From Clostridia bacterium (GTDB taxonomy: Bacteria > Bacillota > Clostridia > Oscillospirales > Acutalibacteraceae), in NCBI GenBank assembly GCA_017380575.1, contig JAFODS010000040.1:1-62077 (forward strand): 62,077 nucleotides of DNA, given 5' to 3'. Both the position numbers and the translations under genes were made by a program. A model generated the notes under the pieces. It made no database searches. It was not told the DNA's origin and saw nothing but the letters and a program-made list of their open reading frames with translations. Below, in pieces: positions 36,006 through 44,360 of this stretch (its first letter is position 1; the number at the start of each line of letters is the position of its first letter).

Positions 36006-37094
36006 TTACTGGTGATTATATATTCTTTCAGCCGTATATGTTCCGTCTGATTTGATATTAAGAAGTGTACATCCCTGAATCCATTCGTTTTCGGGTGCAT
36101 CAAATTTGCTTTCCATATTATATGCACCGTAGCCTGAAGGCTGTATATATGACAGAAGAATATCTTCACACATAACACCGAAATTGTTTACGTGGTCATG
36201 GCCGAAGTAAACCGCCTGTGCACTACCCTTCTCCTTCATAGCGTCAAAGAAACCTGCATCAAAACCTGATTCACAGACACCTTCACGCTTTTCACCGTAA
36301 AGGAATTCGCCTTCTTCATATTCCTTCTCTGCCTGATAGATCGGAATATGTACAACTGTTACTGACTTAAATTTACCGTATTCAGCTTCAATGGCATCGT
36401 GCTTTTCCTTATACCATTCAACCTGTGAGGTTTTAACGCCGTCGTAAACATCGTCCTCATCCGTAACACCGTATTCAGCCTTACTTTCCTCGCTCATATG
36501 GTCGCCCGTATCCATAAGGAAGAAAACCTCCTTAAGTGTTCCGTCGGAATTAAGGATATTAATTGTGCAGTTGCCGTTTCCGTCAATATCTGATCTGCCT
36601 TCTTTAACGAGGCAATGGTCATAGGAAGAATACAGCTCTATAACCTTTTCTCTTTCGTAAGAAAGAAAGCCGTCACCCTCATGATTACCGAGGACTGTTG
36701 CCCAATATACGCCAAGGCTTTCAAAAAGCTCTGCAAGCTGAACGTTTCGCTTTTTATTGAAGCCGTATGTAACGTTATCGCCGCCTAAAATAACAAGGTC
36801 AGGCTTTTGAGTCCTGATATTTTCCACCATATAGGAAACTGTCATATTATCAAGCTTCTTGTCACCTTTAAGGTGCGTGTCGGTGAACATAAGAACCTTG
36901 AAGTCACCGTCACTGTTCTTTTTGATTGTGACGCTGTCAACATCTTCTTTAACGATTTCAACATCGGTTTCAAGCTTTTCTACCGCTGAAATATCATATG
37001 AAATACCCTGCGAGCTTTTGAAAAATACAAACCCGCCAAATCCGATTATTACAACAAGTAAAACCGCAATGATGATTTTTACAGCCTTTTTCAT
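36006..37094 (-). CDS. Membrane-anchored calcineurin-like metallophosphoesterase
   Basis: It has 362 residues from the ATG at 37094 with AAAGGAG upstream. An N-terminal membrane segment (VKIIIAVLLVVIIGFGGFVFF) anchors an extracytoplasmic phosphoesterase domain. All metal-site motifs can be seen: MFTDTHLKG (DxH), LGGDNVTYG (GD), GNHEGDG (GNHE), HIPIYQ and GHDHVN. Related proteins remove phosphate from surface glycans or lipids. As first gene of an operon with a sugar symporter and glycosidase, it might dephosphorylate a substrate before uptake; this is inference. Confidence 0.87.
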   Translation of the reverse strand: MKKAVKIIIAVLLVVIIGFGGFVFFKSSQGISYDISAVEKLETDVEIVKEDVDSVTIKKNSDGDFKVLMFTDTHLKGDKKLDNMTVSYMVENIRTQKPDLVILGGDNVTYGFNKKRNVQLAELFESLGVYWATVLGNHEGDGFLSYEREKVIELYSSYDHCLVKEGRSDIDGNGNCTINILNSDGTLKEVFFLMDTGDHMSEESKAEYGVTDEDDVYDGVKTSQVEWYKEKHDAIEAEYGKFKSVTVVHIPIYQAEKEYEEGEFLYGEKREGVCESGFDAGFFDAMKEKGSAQAVYFGHDHVNNFGVMCEDILLSYIQPSGYGAYNMESKFDAPENEWIQGCTLLNIKSDGTYTAERIYNHQ

Positions 37095-37116
37095 GCACAC
37101 CACTCCTTTAAATTCC

Positions 37117-37145
37117 ATTATAGCAGAAACAGAATTTAAAATCAA
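37117..37145 (-). promoter_or_regulatory. Promoter of the metallophosphoesterase operon
   Basis: TTGATT and a perfect TATAAT are separated by 17 bp on the minus strand, 23 bp before the start codon. Confidence 0.75.
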
Positions 37146-37301
37146 TTGTTCATTACCCGTTTTGTGTAAGATGAAAAAAAAGACTTGCTTGCAACTCATA
37201 AGCAAAAGACAACGTTAGCAGTATTAATTTTTCAGAGTTTGCCCGTGTTTGCAGTTTTAGCAGAAACATGTATCAGAAATACATCTACATTTCAGCGAAA
37301 G

Positions 37302-37336
37302 AAAAAACAGGGGACGGTTTTTAGCCGTTCCCTGTT
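37302..37336 (-). terminator. Terminator of the DUF4038 glycosidase gene
   Basis: Arms AACAGGGGACGG and CCGTTCCCTGTT (one G-U pair) surround a short loop and are followed by TTTTCTTTC on the minus strand. The 100 bp to its left hold no gene. Confidence 0.8.
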
Positions 37337-37376
37337 TCAGTTCTGTAAAATTAATTCGTCAGATACGATTACTCGT

Positions 37377-39362
37377 TCAGAAATTATCAGCAGCACTTAT
37401 GCGAAGAACCATATCGGTTGCCTGCGGTCTGTCACCAATGTAATATGTACCAAAGCGTGTAGCGGTAAATTCATATTCCTCGGAGTATTCACCGCTGATC
37501 GGGTCAAACCACTGGCAGGTATAGCTTCCGCCCGGAACAAGACTTCCTACTGTGCCGGTTTTTATTCCGCCGTAGAATTTGGTGTTTGCATTCTGTGCAA
37601 CGGTTTCATCGGTAAACGAATAGAAATATATAACAATTTCGCTGTTATCTTCATTACCTGCATAAGTGTAATAAACATTGTTTGCAGGCACAAAATATGA
37701 CTTATTGTCAAACCTCGGAATAAGATTATGCCACTCGTTGCTTTCAAGGAAATCGCGCATATATCCGACCTGATATGAGCTATCATATTCAAGTGCATCC
37801 TGCCACGTTGCGTTGATTTTTTCCTCGCTTGTTATTGTATCAACACCGTCGGAGCTGTCGTTTTCTTCGTCATAAACATTAAGGTAGCTCCATGTGTCGT
37901 GAGCACCCCAGCCGTAGCCGTACATACCGTTAAGAAAGGCTGTCCAGCCCTGCATTCTGGAGCCGAAGTTTTTTGTCCAGAGATAGCAATACTGACCCTC
38001 ATAGTTAATCGCAGGCTTGCCTTGTGAGTTATACCAGCAATCTTTTTCAACGCGGAAATCGCTTTGCTCCGTTTTTGAAGTATGCCATTGAACAGCGTAG
38101 AAATTATGTGCTTTTATATCTCTGAAGCAGGAAGGCATTGCATCCCCAAAATAAACCTCGCATTCATCCGTTGCACCCTCGCCGTTGCCGTAAACAGATG
38201 TTGCACCGACGTTTTCCATATGGGCAGAAAGCGGATGGTCATATGTATCGTGTTTTGCAATATATTCCGCAACAAGCTTGTAGGGGTTGTTTTCCAATCC
38301 CCATTCGGGGTGATTTGTTTCGCTCCAATAGAAATCGTTGTCAACCTCCTGACCGAGTGTCCAGACCACGGGATAAGCACCGTATCTTGCAACCCAGTAA
38401 CGGCAGGCTTTTTCAAGGTAAGCTTTTGCCGAATCGGACGGTTCATTACCGTTAAAACCGCCATTATTTGAAATCAGGGGTTCAATAAAATAAGAGAAGA
38501 AAAACTGTGCATTTGCGTGAACAAGACCGTTTTCTGCAATAATACGGAACTTTTCATCATAGTCATCAAGACCTGCCATATCATCTTCGGTTATACCGTT
38601 TGTGAAATCAAACTTCGCTCCGATAGGTTCACTCTGATAAACGGTAAATCCCTGCGAAGCACGTTTTTCACATATTGTTTTAACCATATCAACCGTTTCG
38701 TCGCCAAGACTCCAATGAGTATCGCCGAGCCAGAAAAAAGGTGTGCCGTCATCGTAAGTGAAATACTTTTCGCCTGCGTTTGTTGTGACAAAACCGTGCT
38801 TGTAAATATCGTGTTCACCGCTGTATTCGGAACAGATAACCTTACCTGTTCTTCCGTTAAGCGAAGAGTTGCTTTCATCTGTGCAGACAGTTCTGAAATA
38901 CCAATCGCCTGCTGACGGACAAGCGAAGCGGACTTTCCAGCTGTTACCGCCGTCCCAGAATGCAGGAATAATATAAAGTCTACCGTTGCCCCAGAGATGC
39001 AGTTCAACGTCAACATCATTGAACGGGTTCGCATATGCTTTTTTGCTTTCAAAAGCAATTTCGTTTGCAATCCAGTTTTCCGCAGTCACTGTCTGTTCGG
39101 GATTCACAATCGGCTCGCCTTCATATTCAACCCACGAATGAGGATTGACCGTTGCAGAAGGCACAGCGGTTTCGTCTGTACCTTTGTTTTTGTTAATTAA
39201 CTTCGCAAAGTAATTTACGACTACACCCGTAATTTCTTCTGCCATATTTATTATTGCAGGTGTATGTGTACGTGTCCTGCCCGAAGCATTGGATGGGAGC
39301 ACAGTAAATGAAAAAATCACAGAAACGCAGAGAAGGATGGAAATACATTTTTTCAATTTCAT
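37377..39362 (-). CDS. Secreted DUF5060/DUF4038 glycoside hydrolase (GH140-like)
   Basis: It has 661 residues. A signal peptide (CISILLCVSVIFSFTVLPSNAS) precedes a DUF5060 beta-sandwich (about 95-185: FNDVDVELHLWGNG, WKVRFACPSAGDWYFRT) and a (beta/alpha)8 DUF4038 domain (about 190-545). DGTPFFWLGDTHW marks its entry. WTLGQEVDND and INYEGQYCY carry Glu residues in positions expected for acid and nucleophile. A C-terminal collagen-binding-like beta domain (560-655) ends the protein. The closest characterised relatives I know are GH140 apiosidases, but DUF4038 proteins vary in specificity. It is monocistronic with GGAGGCG before the start. Confidence 0.78.
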   Translation of the reverse strand: MKLKKCISILLCVSVIFSFTVLPSNASGRTRTHTPAIINMAEEITGVVVNYFAKLINKNKGTDETAVPSATVNPHSWVEYEGEPIVNPEQTVTAENWIANEIAFESKKAYANPFNDVDVELHLWGNGRLYIIPAFWDGGNSWKVRFACPSAGDWYFRTVCTDESNSSLNGRTGKVICSEYSGEHDIYKHGFVTTNAGEKYFTYDDGTPFFWLGDTHWSLGDETVDMVKTICEKRASQGFTVYQSEPIGAKFDFTNGITEDDMAGLDDYDEKFRIIAENGLVHANAQFFFSYFIEPLISNNGGFNGNEPSDSAKAYLEKACRYWVARYGAYPVVWTLGQEVDNDFYWSETNHPEWGLENNPYKLVAEYIAKHDTYDHPLSAHMENVGATSVYGNGEGATDECEVYFGDAMPSCFRDIKAHNFYAVQWHTSKTEQSDFRVEKDCWYNSQGKPAINYEGQYCYLWTKNFGSRMQGWTAFLNGMYGYGWGAHDTWSYLNVYDEENDSSDGVDTITSEEKINATWQDALEYDSSYQVGYMRDFLESNEWHNLIPRFDNKSYFVPANNVYYTYAGNEDNSEIVIYFYSFTDETVAQNANTKFYGGIKTGTVGSLVPGGSYTCQWFDPISGEYSEEYEFTATRFGTYYIGDRPQATDMVLRISAADNF

Positions 39363-39390
39363 AAACGCCTCCGAAAAATTTATTTGTTAT

Positions 39391-39419
39391 ACTATAACAT
39401 AAATTTGTATTATTATCAA
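39391..39419 (-). promoter_or_regulatory. Promoter of the DUF4038 glycosidase gene
   Basis: TTGATA and TATAGT are separated by 17 bp on the minus strand, 28 bp before the start codon. Confidence 0.7.
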
Positions 39420-39533
39420 CTGTAGGAAAAGACGAGGTGCAACATCTGACCAAATACCGCCGATGTTTTACAGGCATTATCCTGCGATCTGAGCAGAAAC
39501 ACGGTTTACAAATACATTTCTCTTTTGGAAACA

Positions 39534-39566
39534 TAAAAATCAGGGAACGGAAAAATCCGTTCCCTG
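39534..39566 (-). terminator. Terminator of the PH/SHOCT gene
   Basis: Arms CAGGGAACGG and CCGTTCCCTG with a 6-nt loop are followed by ATTTTTATG on the minus strand. The stem sequence resembles the terminator at 37302-37336. Confidence 0.8.
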
Positions 39567-39572
39567 TGATTA

Positions 39573-40214
39573 TTATAAGCCTAAAAGTTGTTTTTTCTTT
39601 GCATCAAATTCTTCTTGAGTAATTGCCCCCATATCAAGAAGTTCTTTAAACTTTTTAAGTTCATCTGCTGATGTTTGTTTGATTATAGTCTGGTTAATTA
39701 TATTTTCTTTTGTTACAGTTTGACTTTTTTCTTTCTCTTGTCTTTCTTTGAGAAGATTACCTATAACCGAATGCATTTCTTTTTGGTTTTTAATAAGTAT
39801 AAACTTGATTTTTCCTGATGATGTACCAACAGATATACCTTTTAATGCACTTGTACCAACAGCAGAAACAGAGTCGATTGGTAAATCAATGCGTTTACCG
39901 AAAGATGTTTGTCCATAAACACGCTTATTTGTAACTGTAAGTTCAAAACTACGAATCCAAAAATATATTATCGAACCGAAAAGACTAAAGCCAAGAGGTA
40001 CGAGACAAATGTAAACTACACATCCTTGCAGAAAATAGGCGAATTCATTTGCATATCGTTCCTGAATCCATGAATTGGTATTGTAAACCATACTGCTAAT
40101 TTCATAACAACGAAACAGAGCAATAGCAGTAACAATTATGCCAAGGATTAGTAGTATTTTCAAAAAATTTTTTGCGTTGTATTGCTCACTTTTAATTAAA
40201 ACTTTTTCTTCCAT
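39573..40214 (-). CDS. Membrane PH-like (bPH) and SHOCT domain protein
   Basis: It has 213 residues. Two membrane segments (about 18-35 and 62-87) are followed by a bacterial PH-like domain (about 88-150: ELTVTNKRVYGQTSFGKRIDLPIDSVSAVGT) and a C-terminal SHOCT helix pair (ELKKFKELLDMGAITQEEFDAKKKQLL). Proteins of this kind are common and mostly uncharacterised; SHOCT is thought to mediate oligomer or membrane contacts. It has its own promoter and terminator and is unrelated to the flanking glycosidases. The leader of about 135 bp has a small hairpin at about 40281-40310. Confidence 0.8.
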   Translation of the reverse strand: MEEKVLIKSEQYNAKNFLKILLILGIIVTAIALFRCYEISSMVYNTNSWIQERYANEFAYFLQGCVVYICLVPLGFSLFGSIIYFWIRSFELTVTNKRVYGQTSFGKRIDLPIDSVSAVGTSALKGISVGTSSGKIKFILIKNQKEMHSVIGNLLKERQEKEKSQTVTKENIINQTIIKQTSADELKKFKELLDMGAITQEEFDAKKKQLLGL

Positions 40215-40357
40215 TTTTTCAAACCTTTCTTATCTTAGTTCATTTTAAAAAAAGAATGCTATGCCTCCTTAAATTAAAAAAGTGTATGCATCCAAAGGCA
40301 CACACCCAAAAATGCTACTTCTGAACAAACAATGATATTAAAATTTTGTGTGGTGCT

Positions 40358-40386
40358 ATTATATCAATATTATTTCTCTTTTTCAA
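40358..40386 (-). promoter_or_regulatory. Promoter of the PH/SHOCT gene
   Basis: TTGAAA and a perfect TATAAT are separated by 17 bp on the minus strand. Confidence 0.7.
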
Positions 40387-40405
40387 GTGGTTAATAAAAT
40401 ACAAC

Positions 40406-40434
40406 TTCACACTTTAGGATTTCCGTGTTATAAT
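40406..40434 (+). promoter_or_regulatory. Promoter of the 26-residue micropeptide gene
   Basis: TTCACA and a perfect TATAAT are separated by 17 bp, ending 29 bp before the ATG at 40464. Confidence 0.6.
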
Positions 40435-40463
40435 ATCGCCAACAGGCACAAGAAGGTGATATT

Positions 40464-40544
40464 ATGGCAGAGAAAAAGCATCCTGACAAGCATCACGTCA
40501 AAAAACCAAAACAACGCATGAAACCGTATATTGTTCATCAATGA
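40464..40544 (+). CDS. Very basic 26-residue micropeptide, unknown function
   Basis: The predicted peptide is rich in Lys and His (eleven of 26 residues) with four Pro and no hydrophobic segment. It begins MAEKKHPDKHHVKK and ends PYIVHQ. Reasons to take it as a gene are a promoter with perfect TATAAT, an AAGAAGGTGAT ribosome binding site 5 bp before the ATG, a clean stop, and a weak TTTTC...GAAAA stem behind it. Its charge suggests binding to nucleic acid, ribosomes or metal ions, which is inference. It lies alone between the PH/SHOCT gene and the tRNA cluster. I do not recognise a family. Confidence 0.55.
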   Translation: MAEKKHPDKHHVKKPKQRMKPYIVHQ

Positions 40545-40615
40545 TTTTCTCGCTTTCCGCACGGGAAAATAAATATCAAATCAGTACTAAAAGTTGTTAA
40601 AAAGTCGTTATTTAG

Positions 40616-40659
40616 TTGACCCTTTGTTGACCTTTTGTTGACCTTTTGTTGACCTTTTC
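40616..40659. repeat. Four tandem 11-bp repeats
   Basis: Units are TTGACCCTTTG, TTGACCTTTTG twice and TTGACCTTTTC. The 11-bp period puts each copy about one helical turn apart. It lies between the micropeptide gene and the tRNA terminator. Confidence 0.85.
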
Positions 40660-40695
40660 TTGTTTTCAGGGTCTTAAAAAGTTTTCGGAAAAATT

Positions 40696-40732
40696 AAAAA
40701 GCGTTGAAAACGCAGTGTTTTCAACGCTTTTT
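40696..40732 (-). terminator. Terminator of the tRNA cluster
   Basis: Arms AAAAAGCGTTGAAAAC and GTTTTCAACGCTTTTT form a perfect 16-bp stem with a 5-nt loop and T-rich flanks on both strands, 3 bp after the last tRNA. Confidence 0.85.
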
Positions 40733-40734
40733 AA

Positions 40735-40811
40735 TGGTGAGGATGAGTGGGCTCGAACCACCGACCCCTTGCATGTCAAGCAAGTACTCTGACCAACTGA
40801 GCTACACCCTC
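40735..40811 (-). tRNA. tRNA-Val (anticodon GAC)
   Basis: It is 77 nt with encoded CCA. The cloverleaf is complete: 5' GAGGGTG pairs with CATCCTC (one G-U), the anticodon loop is TTGACAT, and the T-loop is GGTTCGAGCC. Confidence 0.93.
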
Positions 40812-40870
40812 AAATACCTTTATTTTTAAATTTTAATTTCTTAAGTAAAAAACCACCCGATTGGGTGGTC

Positions 40871-40946
40871 TGGAGCGGATGACGAGGCTCGAACTCGCTA
40901 CCTCCACCTTGGCAAGGTGGCGCTCTACCAGATGAGCTACATCCGC
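40871..40946 (-). tRNA. tRNA-Gly (anticodon GCC)
   Basis: It is 76 nt with encoded CCA. The acceptor GCGGATG pairs with CATCCGC, and the anticodon loop is TTGCCAA within CACC/GGTG. Confidence 0.93.
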
Positions 40947-40949
40947 AAA

Positions 40950-41025
<76 letters not shown>

Positions 41026-41038
41026 AAAAAAAATAAAA

Positions 41039-41115
41039 TGGCGACCCGGAACGGGCTCGAACCGTCGACCTCTAGCGTGACAGGCTAGCGTTCTAACCAA
41101 CTGAACTACCGGGCC
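41039..41115 (-). tRNA. tRNA-Asp (anticodon GTC)
   Basis: It is 77 nt with encoded CCA. The acceptor GGCCCGG pairs with CCGGGTC, and the anticodon loop is CTGTCAC within CTAGC/GCTAG. Confidence 0.94.
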
Positions 41116-41118
41116 GTA

Positions 41119-41194
41119 TGGTGGGAACAACAGGGCTCGAACCTGTGACCCTCTGCTTGTAAGGCAGATGCTCTCCCAGCTGAGCTATGCTCCC
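41119..41194 (-). tRNA. tRNA-Val (anticodon TAC)
   Basis: It is 76 nt with encoded CCA. The acceptor GGGAGCA pairs with TGTTCCC, and the anticodon loop is CTTACAA within CTGC/GCAG. It is the first tRNA of the five-gene transcript. Confidence 0.94.
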
Positions 41195-41248
41195 ATACAT
41201 CGCCATTTCATCTTTGCATTCCCAACCTATTGGCCGAGAACATTTGCT

Positions 41249-41276
41249 ATTATATCACAGTTTTTCAAAAATGCAA
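41249..41276 (-). promoter_or_regulatory. Promoter of the five-tRNA cluster
   Basis: TTGCAT and a perfect TATAAT are separated by 16 bp on the minus strand. The processed leader to the first tRNA is about 50 nt. Confidence 0.75.
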
Positions 41277-41369
41277 GTGTTTTTTTGAAATTTTTTCAAA
41301 TTTTTTGAAAATTATTTTTTGAACGAAATTTTATTGTATTATTCGATATATTTCATCAAACCAGTTCAA

Positions 41370-41622
41370 CAAATTGGGGTTGTTGAGCAATTTTCAAATT
41401 ATTATTGTAGGGGACGACGTCCTCGACGTCCCGTCAGAAATGTGCAAAATGTCGGGCAGATAATATCTGCCCCTACGAATCTTGTTTCAGTCAACTGCGT
41501 AGGGACGGGCGTCCTCGACCGTCCGTTAACACAGCAGAATCTGCGGACCGTCCGGGAGGCCGGTCCCTACGCGCACAGAGATAGATGGTGCAAAATCAAA
41601 GAACTCTACAAACCCGAATTTG
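41370..41622. repeat. Palindromic repeat element B with terminal inverted repeats
   Basis: This 253-bp element ends in CAAATTGGGGTTGTTGAGC and CTCTACAAACCCGAATTTG, imperfect inverted repeats shared with elements A and C. Inside are hairpin cassettes: a self-complementary GACGTCCTCGACGTC, GGGCAGAT-AAT-ATCTGCCC, and a long pair of arms starting GTAGGGACGGGCGTCCTC and ending GAGGCCGGTCCCTAC. It shares nearly all outer sequence with element C but differs in the central cassette. There is no coding potential; the apparent reading frame through it is rejected. Confidence 0.8.
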
Positions 41623-41629
41623 TAACGTA

Positions 41630-41658
41630 AAAACGGAGCGGGTTATCCGCTCCGTTTT
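41630..41658 (-). terminator. Terminator of the secreted GH95-like gene
   Basis: Arms AAAACGGAGCGG and CCGCTCCGTTTT with a 5-nt loop, 8 bp after the stop codon, followed by TTACG on the minus strand. Confidence 0.8.
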
Positions 41659-41666
41659 GGGTGTTA

Positions 41667-44330
41667 TCAGAAATTAACTGTTGCTGTTTCGCCTGCTTTG
41701 AGGTTCAGGGTCTGAGTCTTATCTGAAATTCCGCAGGAAACAAGGATTGTCTGGTCGATATCTGATGTGATTGTAGCTGATACCGTACCGTTATCGAGGT
41801 TCCATGTCATATTGTCAATTGTTGCCTGTGTTCTTGCCTTGATGCCGTTGATTTCACCGACTGAGAAGCCTGAATTCGGTGCAGCAGGAAGAAGCTCAAT
41901 TCTGCCTGTGTTTGAATACAGCAAGCTCTCGTGAACAACACCGAGGTAACCGATTGCAAAGTCTGTGCAGTAAGCACTGCTGCGGTTATAGTGGTGGTTT
42001 GTCATAAGTGAATCGTAGAAAATACCGCGGTTAACAAGGTCAACAAGTGCACCTGTAACATTATCTGAATCCTTAAGTCTTGCAGCGATAAGAGCTCTGT
42101 GCACGAAAGCATGGCTTGCTTCGTTTTCGCTCGCTCTGTTTTCAATAGCCTGTACACATGCATTAAAGAGTGCCGGATTGTCCTGTGTTTCGAACATCGG
42201 CCATACACAGTATAGGTGGCTGATATGACGGTGAAGGTTATTTTCCTCAAAGTCAACTGTTGCCCACTCCTTGAGTGCGCCTGTTTCGTCGTAGAGATAC
42301 GGCGGAACCTTTGCCATAAGTGCTTCCCACTTGCTTGTGTCAGCATCAGCGTCAACACTCTTCATTATTTCGATAAGCATTCCGAATGTATTGTTACAAG
42401 CTGAAATATCAATAGCTGTATTTGCTGTTGACGGATTCGGATAGTTTGCAGGATTATTTTCGGGAGAATAGCTCGGAAGGATTGTGTATGTTTCGCCTTC
42501 ATTAAGTGCTGTCTTGCCCTTTTCATAATGGATTCTGCCTTCAGCATCTGTATAATATTCAGGTGAGAACATCTGCTCCCAATAGTTTGCAGCCTTCACA
42601 AGAAGCGGAAGAAGAATTTCACTTCTGAGGTCAAGGTAGCCCTTTTCTTTGATTGCTTCAACCTGTTCGTCAGTAAGGTCTTCCTCTGTTACAGAAAGAA
42701 CAGATCTGAGCTCTTCAATATTGAACTGATCGTTAAGAGGAACCTCTACATCACCGTAGCACTGAAGAGTTTCATATATCGGCTGAAGCATCCAGTTTGT
42801 TCCTGCATTCCAATAACGGAACGGATATGCATAGTCACTTTCTGTAAGAACGCCTCTGTCACTGTCTGAGTGAACAGGAGCCTGGATTGCATCTGTAAAT
42901 CCGTGAGTAGCGTAAGCATTGGACTCCCAGTCATCAACCTGACGAAGAATGAAGCTGATAAAGCCCATATATGTGCTTTCCATATTGCTTGTGTTCATTG
43001 AAGAAACCTGAAGGTTAACGTTTGCGTCCATTGTGAAACGGCAACCCCACTGGGTATTCCATTCGCCTGACCACATACCGCCAAGACGCGGTGTTGCAGA
43101 GCCTGCACAGCAAAGGTATGCATATCTTGCATTGTAGTAGAATCTTTCCATAAGGTCAGAATTGAGATCATCCTTAAGAATCTGTGAAAGAATGAGCTGT
43201 TCATTCGCCTTTTTGCTGTTACCTTCGCCAAGACGGAATGTTACTGCATTGTATTCGGGAGTAAAGATATCTGTATGTGCCTTAAGAGCAGCGTCATAGT
43301 TGAACTTACCGTCTGTTGTATACTTATCAGCAACTGCCTTTGCCTTTGTAACGAGAGAATCAACAAGTCCGTAGCTTTCAGCTGCAGCAAAGTCATCGTA
43401 TGCGCCCATTTCGTGTGTTCTGCCCGAAACAGCGATAAGGTAAACATTGTCTGCATCCTTAATTTTGATCTGCGGATTTGTGTCTGCACAATACTGTGCA
43501 TCCTTTACCTTCTTGCCTTCTTTAAGCTCCTTTGAGCCGCCTTCGGTTACAACATAAACTGTTGTTGAATAACCGCCTTCTTTAAGCTCGCTGTTCTCAT
43601 AGTTCGGATAATGAGCAACGAAAGAAATATAATCGCAGTTTTCACCGACAATTTTCTTGTATTTAAGGTTTACTTCATCACTCTGACCGTACTTTGCATA
43701 AGCAGAAATATTGTCCATTGAAAGAGTGATATCAACCTTACTGCCGGATGTTGATGAGCCGATCTTTGTGATTGTAACGTCATCTGCCTGAGATGTGAAA
43801 GTTTTTCTTTCCCAGGTACCGCAGATATCTGAATATCTTACGCCGACCTGAGCTGTTTCGTAATCGGTATATCTTGCATAACCTGTACGAAGAAGCTTGT
43901 TCTGCTTAATACGGAGAGTTCCGCCCGGATGATAAGCATAAACAAAGTCATATGTAAGATCATCAACGATATCCTCGCCTGCTGTTATGCTCTGCTTAAC
44001 ATATTCAAGCTCGTCCTTTGTATCCGGTGTATAACGGATATTCTGATTAGGAAGATTGAAATGCATATACTGATAAATCAGAGTATCGTTATACGGTGCA
44101 CCGCTTGTAATAACGCCTTGCATACCGTTACCTGAAACCATACCCTCTCGCCATGTTTCGAGATTGTTTGAAGTTTCGCTCAACTCATAAAAAAGTTCTG
44201 AGTACGATGCTTTTGTTGAATCAGAAAATTCGTTTTCAATCTTACTGTAGACCGTAAACGGCGTCAAAGCCGAGCCTATCAAAGAGAAAACCGTCATGAT
44301 AATTGTGAGAATACGAATAAAAACTCCCAT
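41667..44330 (-). CDS. Secreted GH95-like glycoside hydrolase, divergent
   Basis: It has 887 residues. A short signal (IRILTIIMTVFSLIGSALTP) precedes a N-terminal beta domain with REGMVSGNGMQGVITSG, which corresponds to the GNGxxGxMV entry of GH95. An (alpha/alpha)6 barrel follows, with LPSYSPENNPANYP and RHISHLYCVWP as recognisable GH95 landmarks. At the place where GH95 fucosidases have NINTEMNYW, this protein reads FTMDANVNLQ, so the Asn pair known to support catalysis in Bifidobacterium AfcA is not conserved. Specificity may therefore differ (fucose, L-galactose or other). AAGGAGCG precedes the ATG. It is monocistronic. Confidence 0.72.
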   Translation of the reverse strand: MGVFIRILTIIMTVFSLIGSALTPFTVYSKIENEFSDSTKASYSELFYELSETSNNLETWREGMVSGNGMQGVITSGAPYNDTLIYQYMHFNLPNQNIRYTPDTKDELEYVKQSITAGEDIVDDLTYDFVYAYHPGGTLRIKQNKLLRTGYARYTDYETAQVGVRYSDICGTWERKTFTSQADDVTITKIGSSTSGSKVDITLSMDNISAYAKYGQSDEVNLKYKKIVGENCDYISFVAHYPNYENSELKEGGYSTTVYVVTEGGSKELKEGKKVKDAQYCADTNPQIKIKDADNVYLIAVSGRTHEMGAYDDFAAAESYGLVDSLVTKAKAVADKYTTDGKFNYDAALKAHTDIFTPEYNAVTFRLGEGNSKKANEQLILSQILKDDLNSDLMERFYYNARYAYLCCAGSATPRLGGMWSGEWNTQWGCRFTMDANVNLQVSSMNTSNMESTYMGFISFILRQVDDWESNAYATHGFTDAIQAPVHSDSDRGVLTESDYAYPFRYWNAGTNWMLQPIYETLQCYGDVEVPLNDQFNIEELRSVLSVTEEDLTDEQVEAIKEKGYLDLRSEILLPLLVKAANYWEQMFSPEYYTDAEGRIHYEKGKTALNEGETYTILPSYSPENNPANYPNPSTANTAIDISACNNTFGMLIEIMKSVDADADTSKWEALMAKVPPYLYDETGALKEWATVDFEENNLHRHISHLYCVWPMFETQDNPALFNACVQAIENRASENEASHAFVHRALIAARLKDSDNVTGALVDLVNRGIFYDSLMTNHHYNRSSAYCTDFAIGYLGVVHESLLYSNTGRIELLPAAPNSGFSVGEINGIKARTQATIDNMTWNLDNGTVSATITSDIDQTILVSCGISDKTQTLNLKAGETATVNF

Positions 44331-44360
44331 GTTATCGCTCCTTTAATTTCAATTACATCC

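Noticed and set aside
37206-39540. Weak similarity between the gaps 37206-37305 and 39420-39540 (AGCAGAAACA and ACAAATACAT-like words)
   Set aside because: The matches are short and interrupted; only the adjacent terminator stems agree well, which can arise by chance or shared terminator type.
41319-41630. 103-residue plus-strand frame
   Set aside because: It consists of palindromic element B; the predicted protein is low in normal composition and its arms are inverted repeats.
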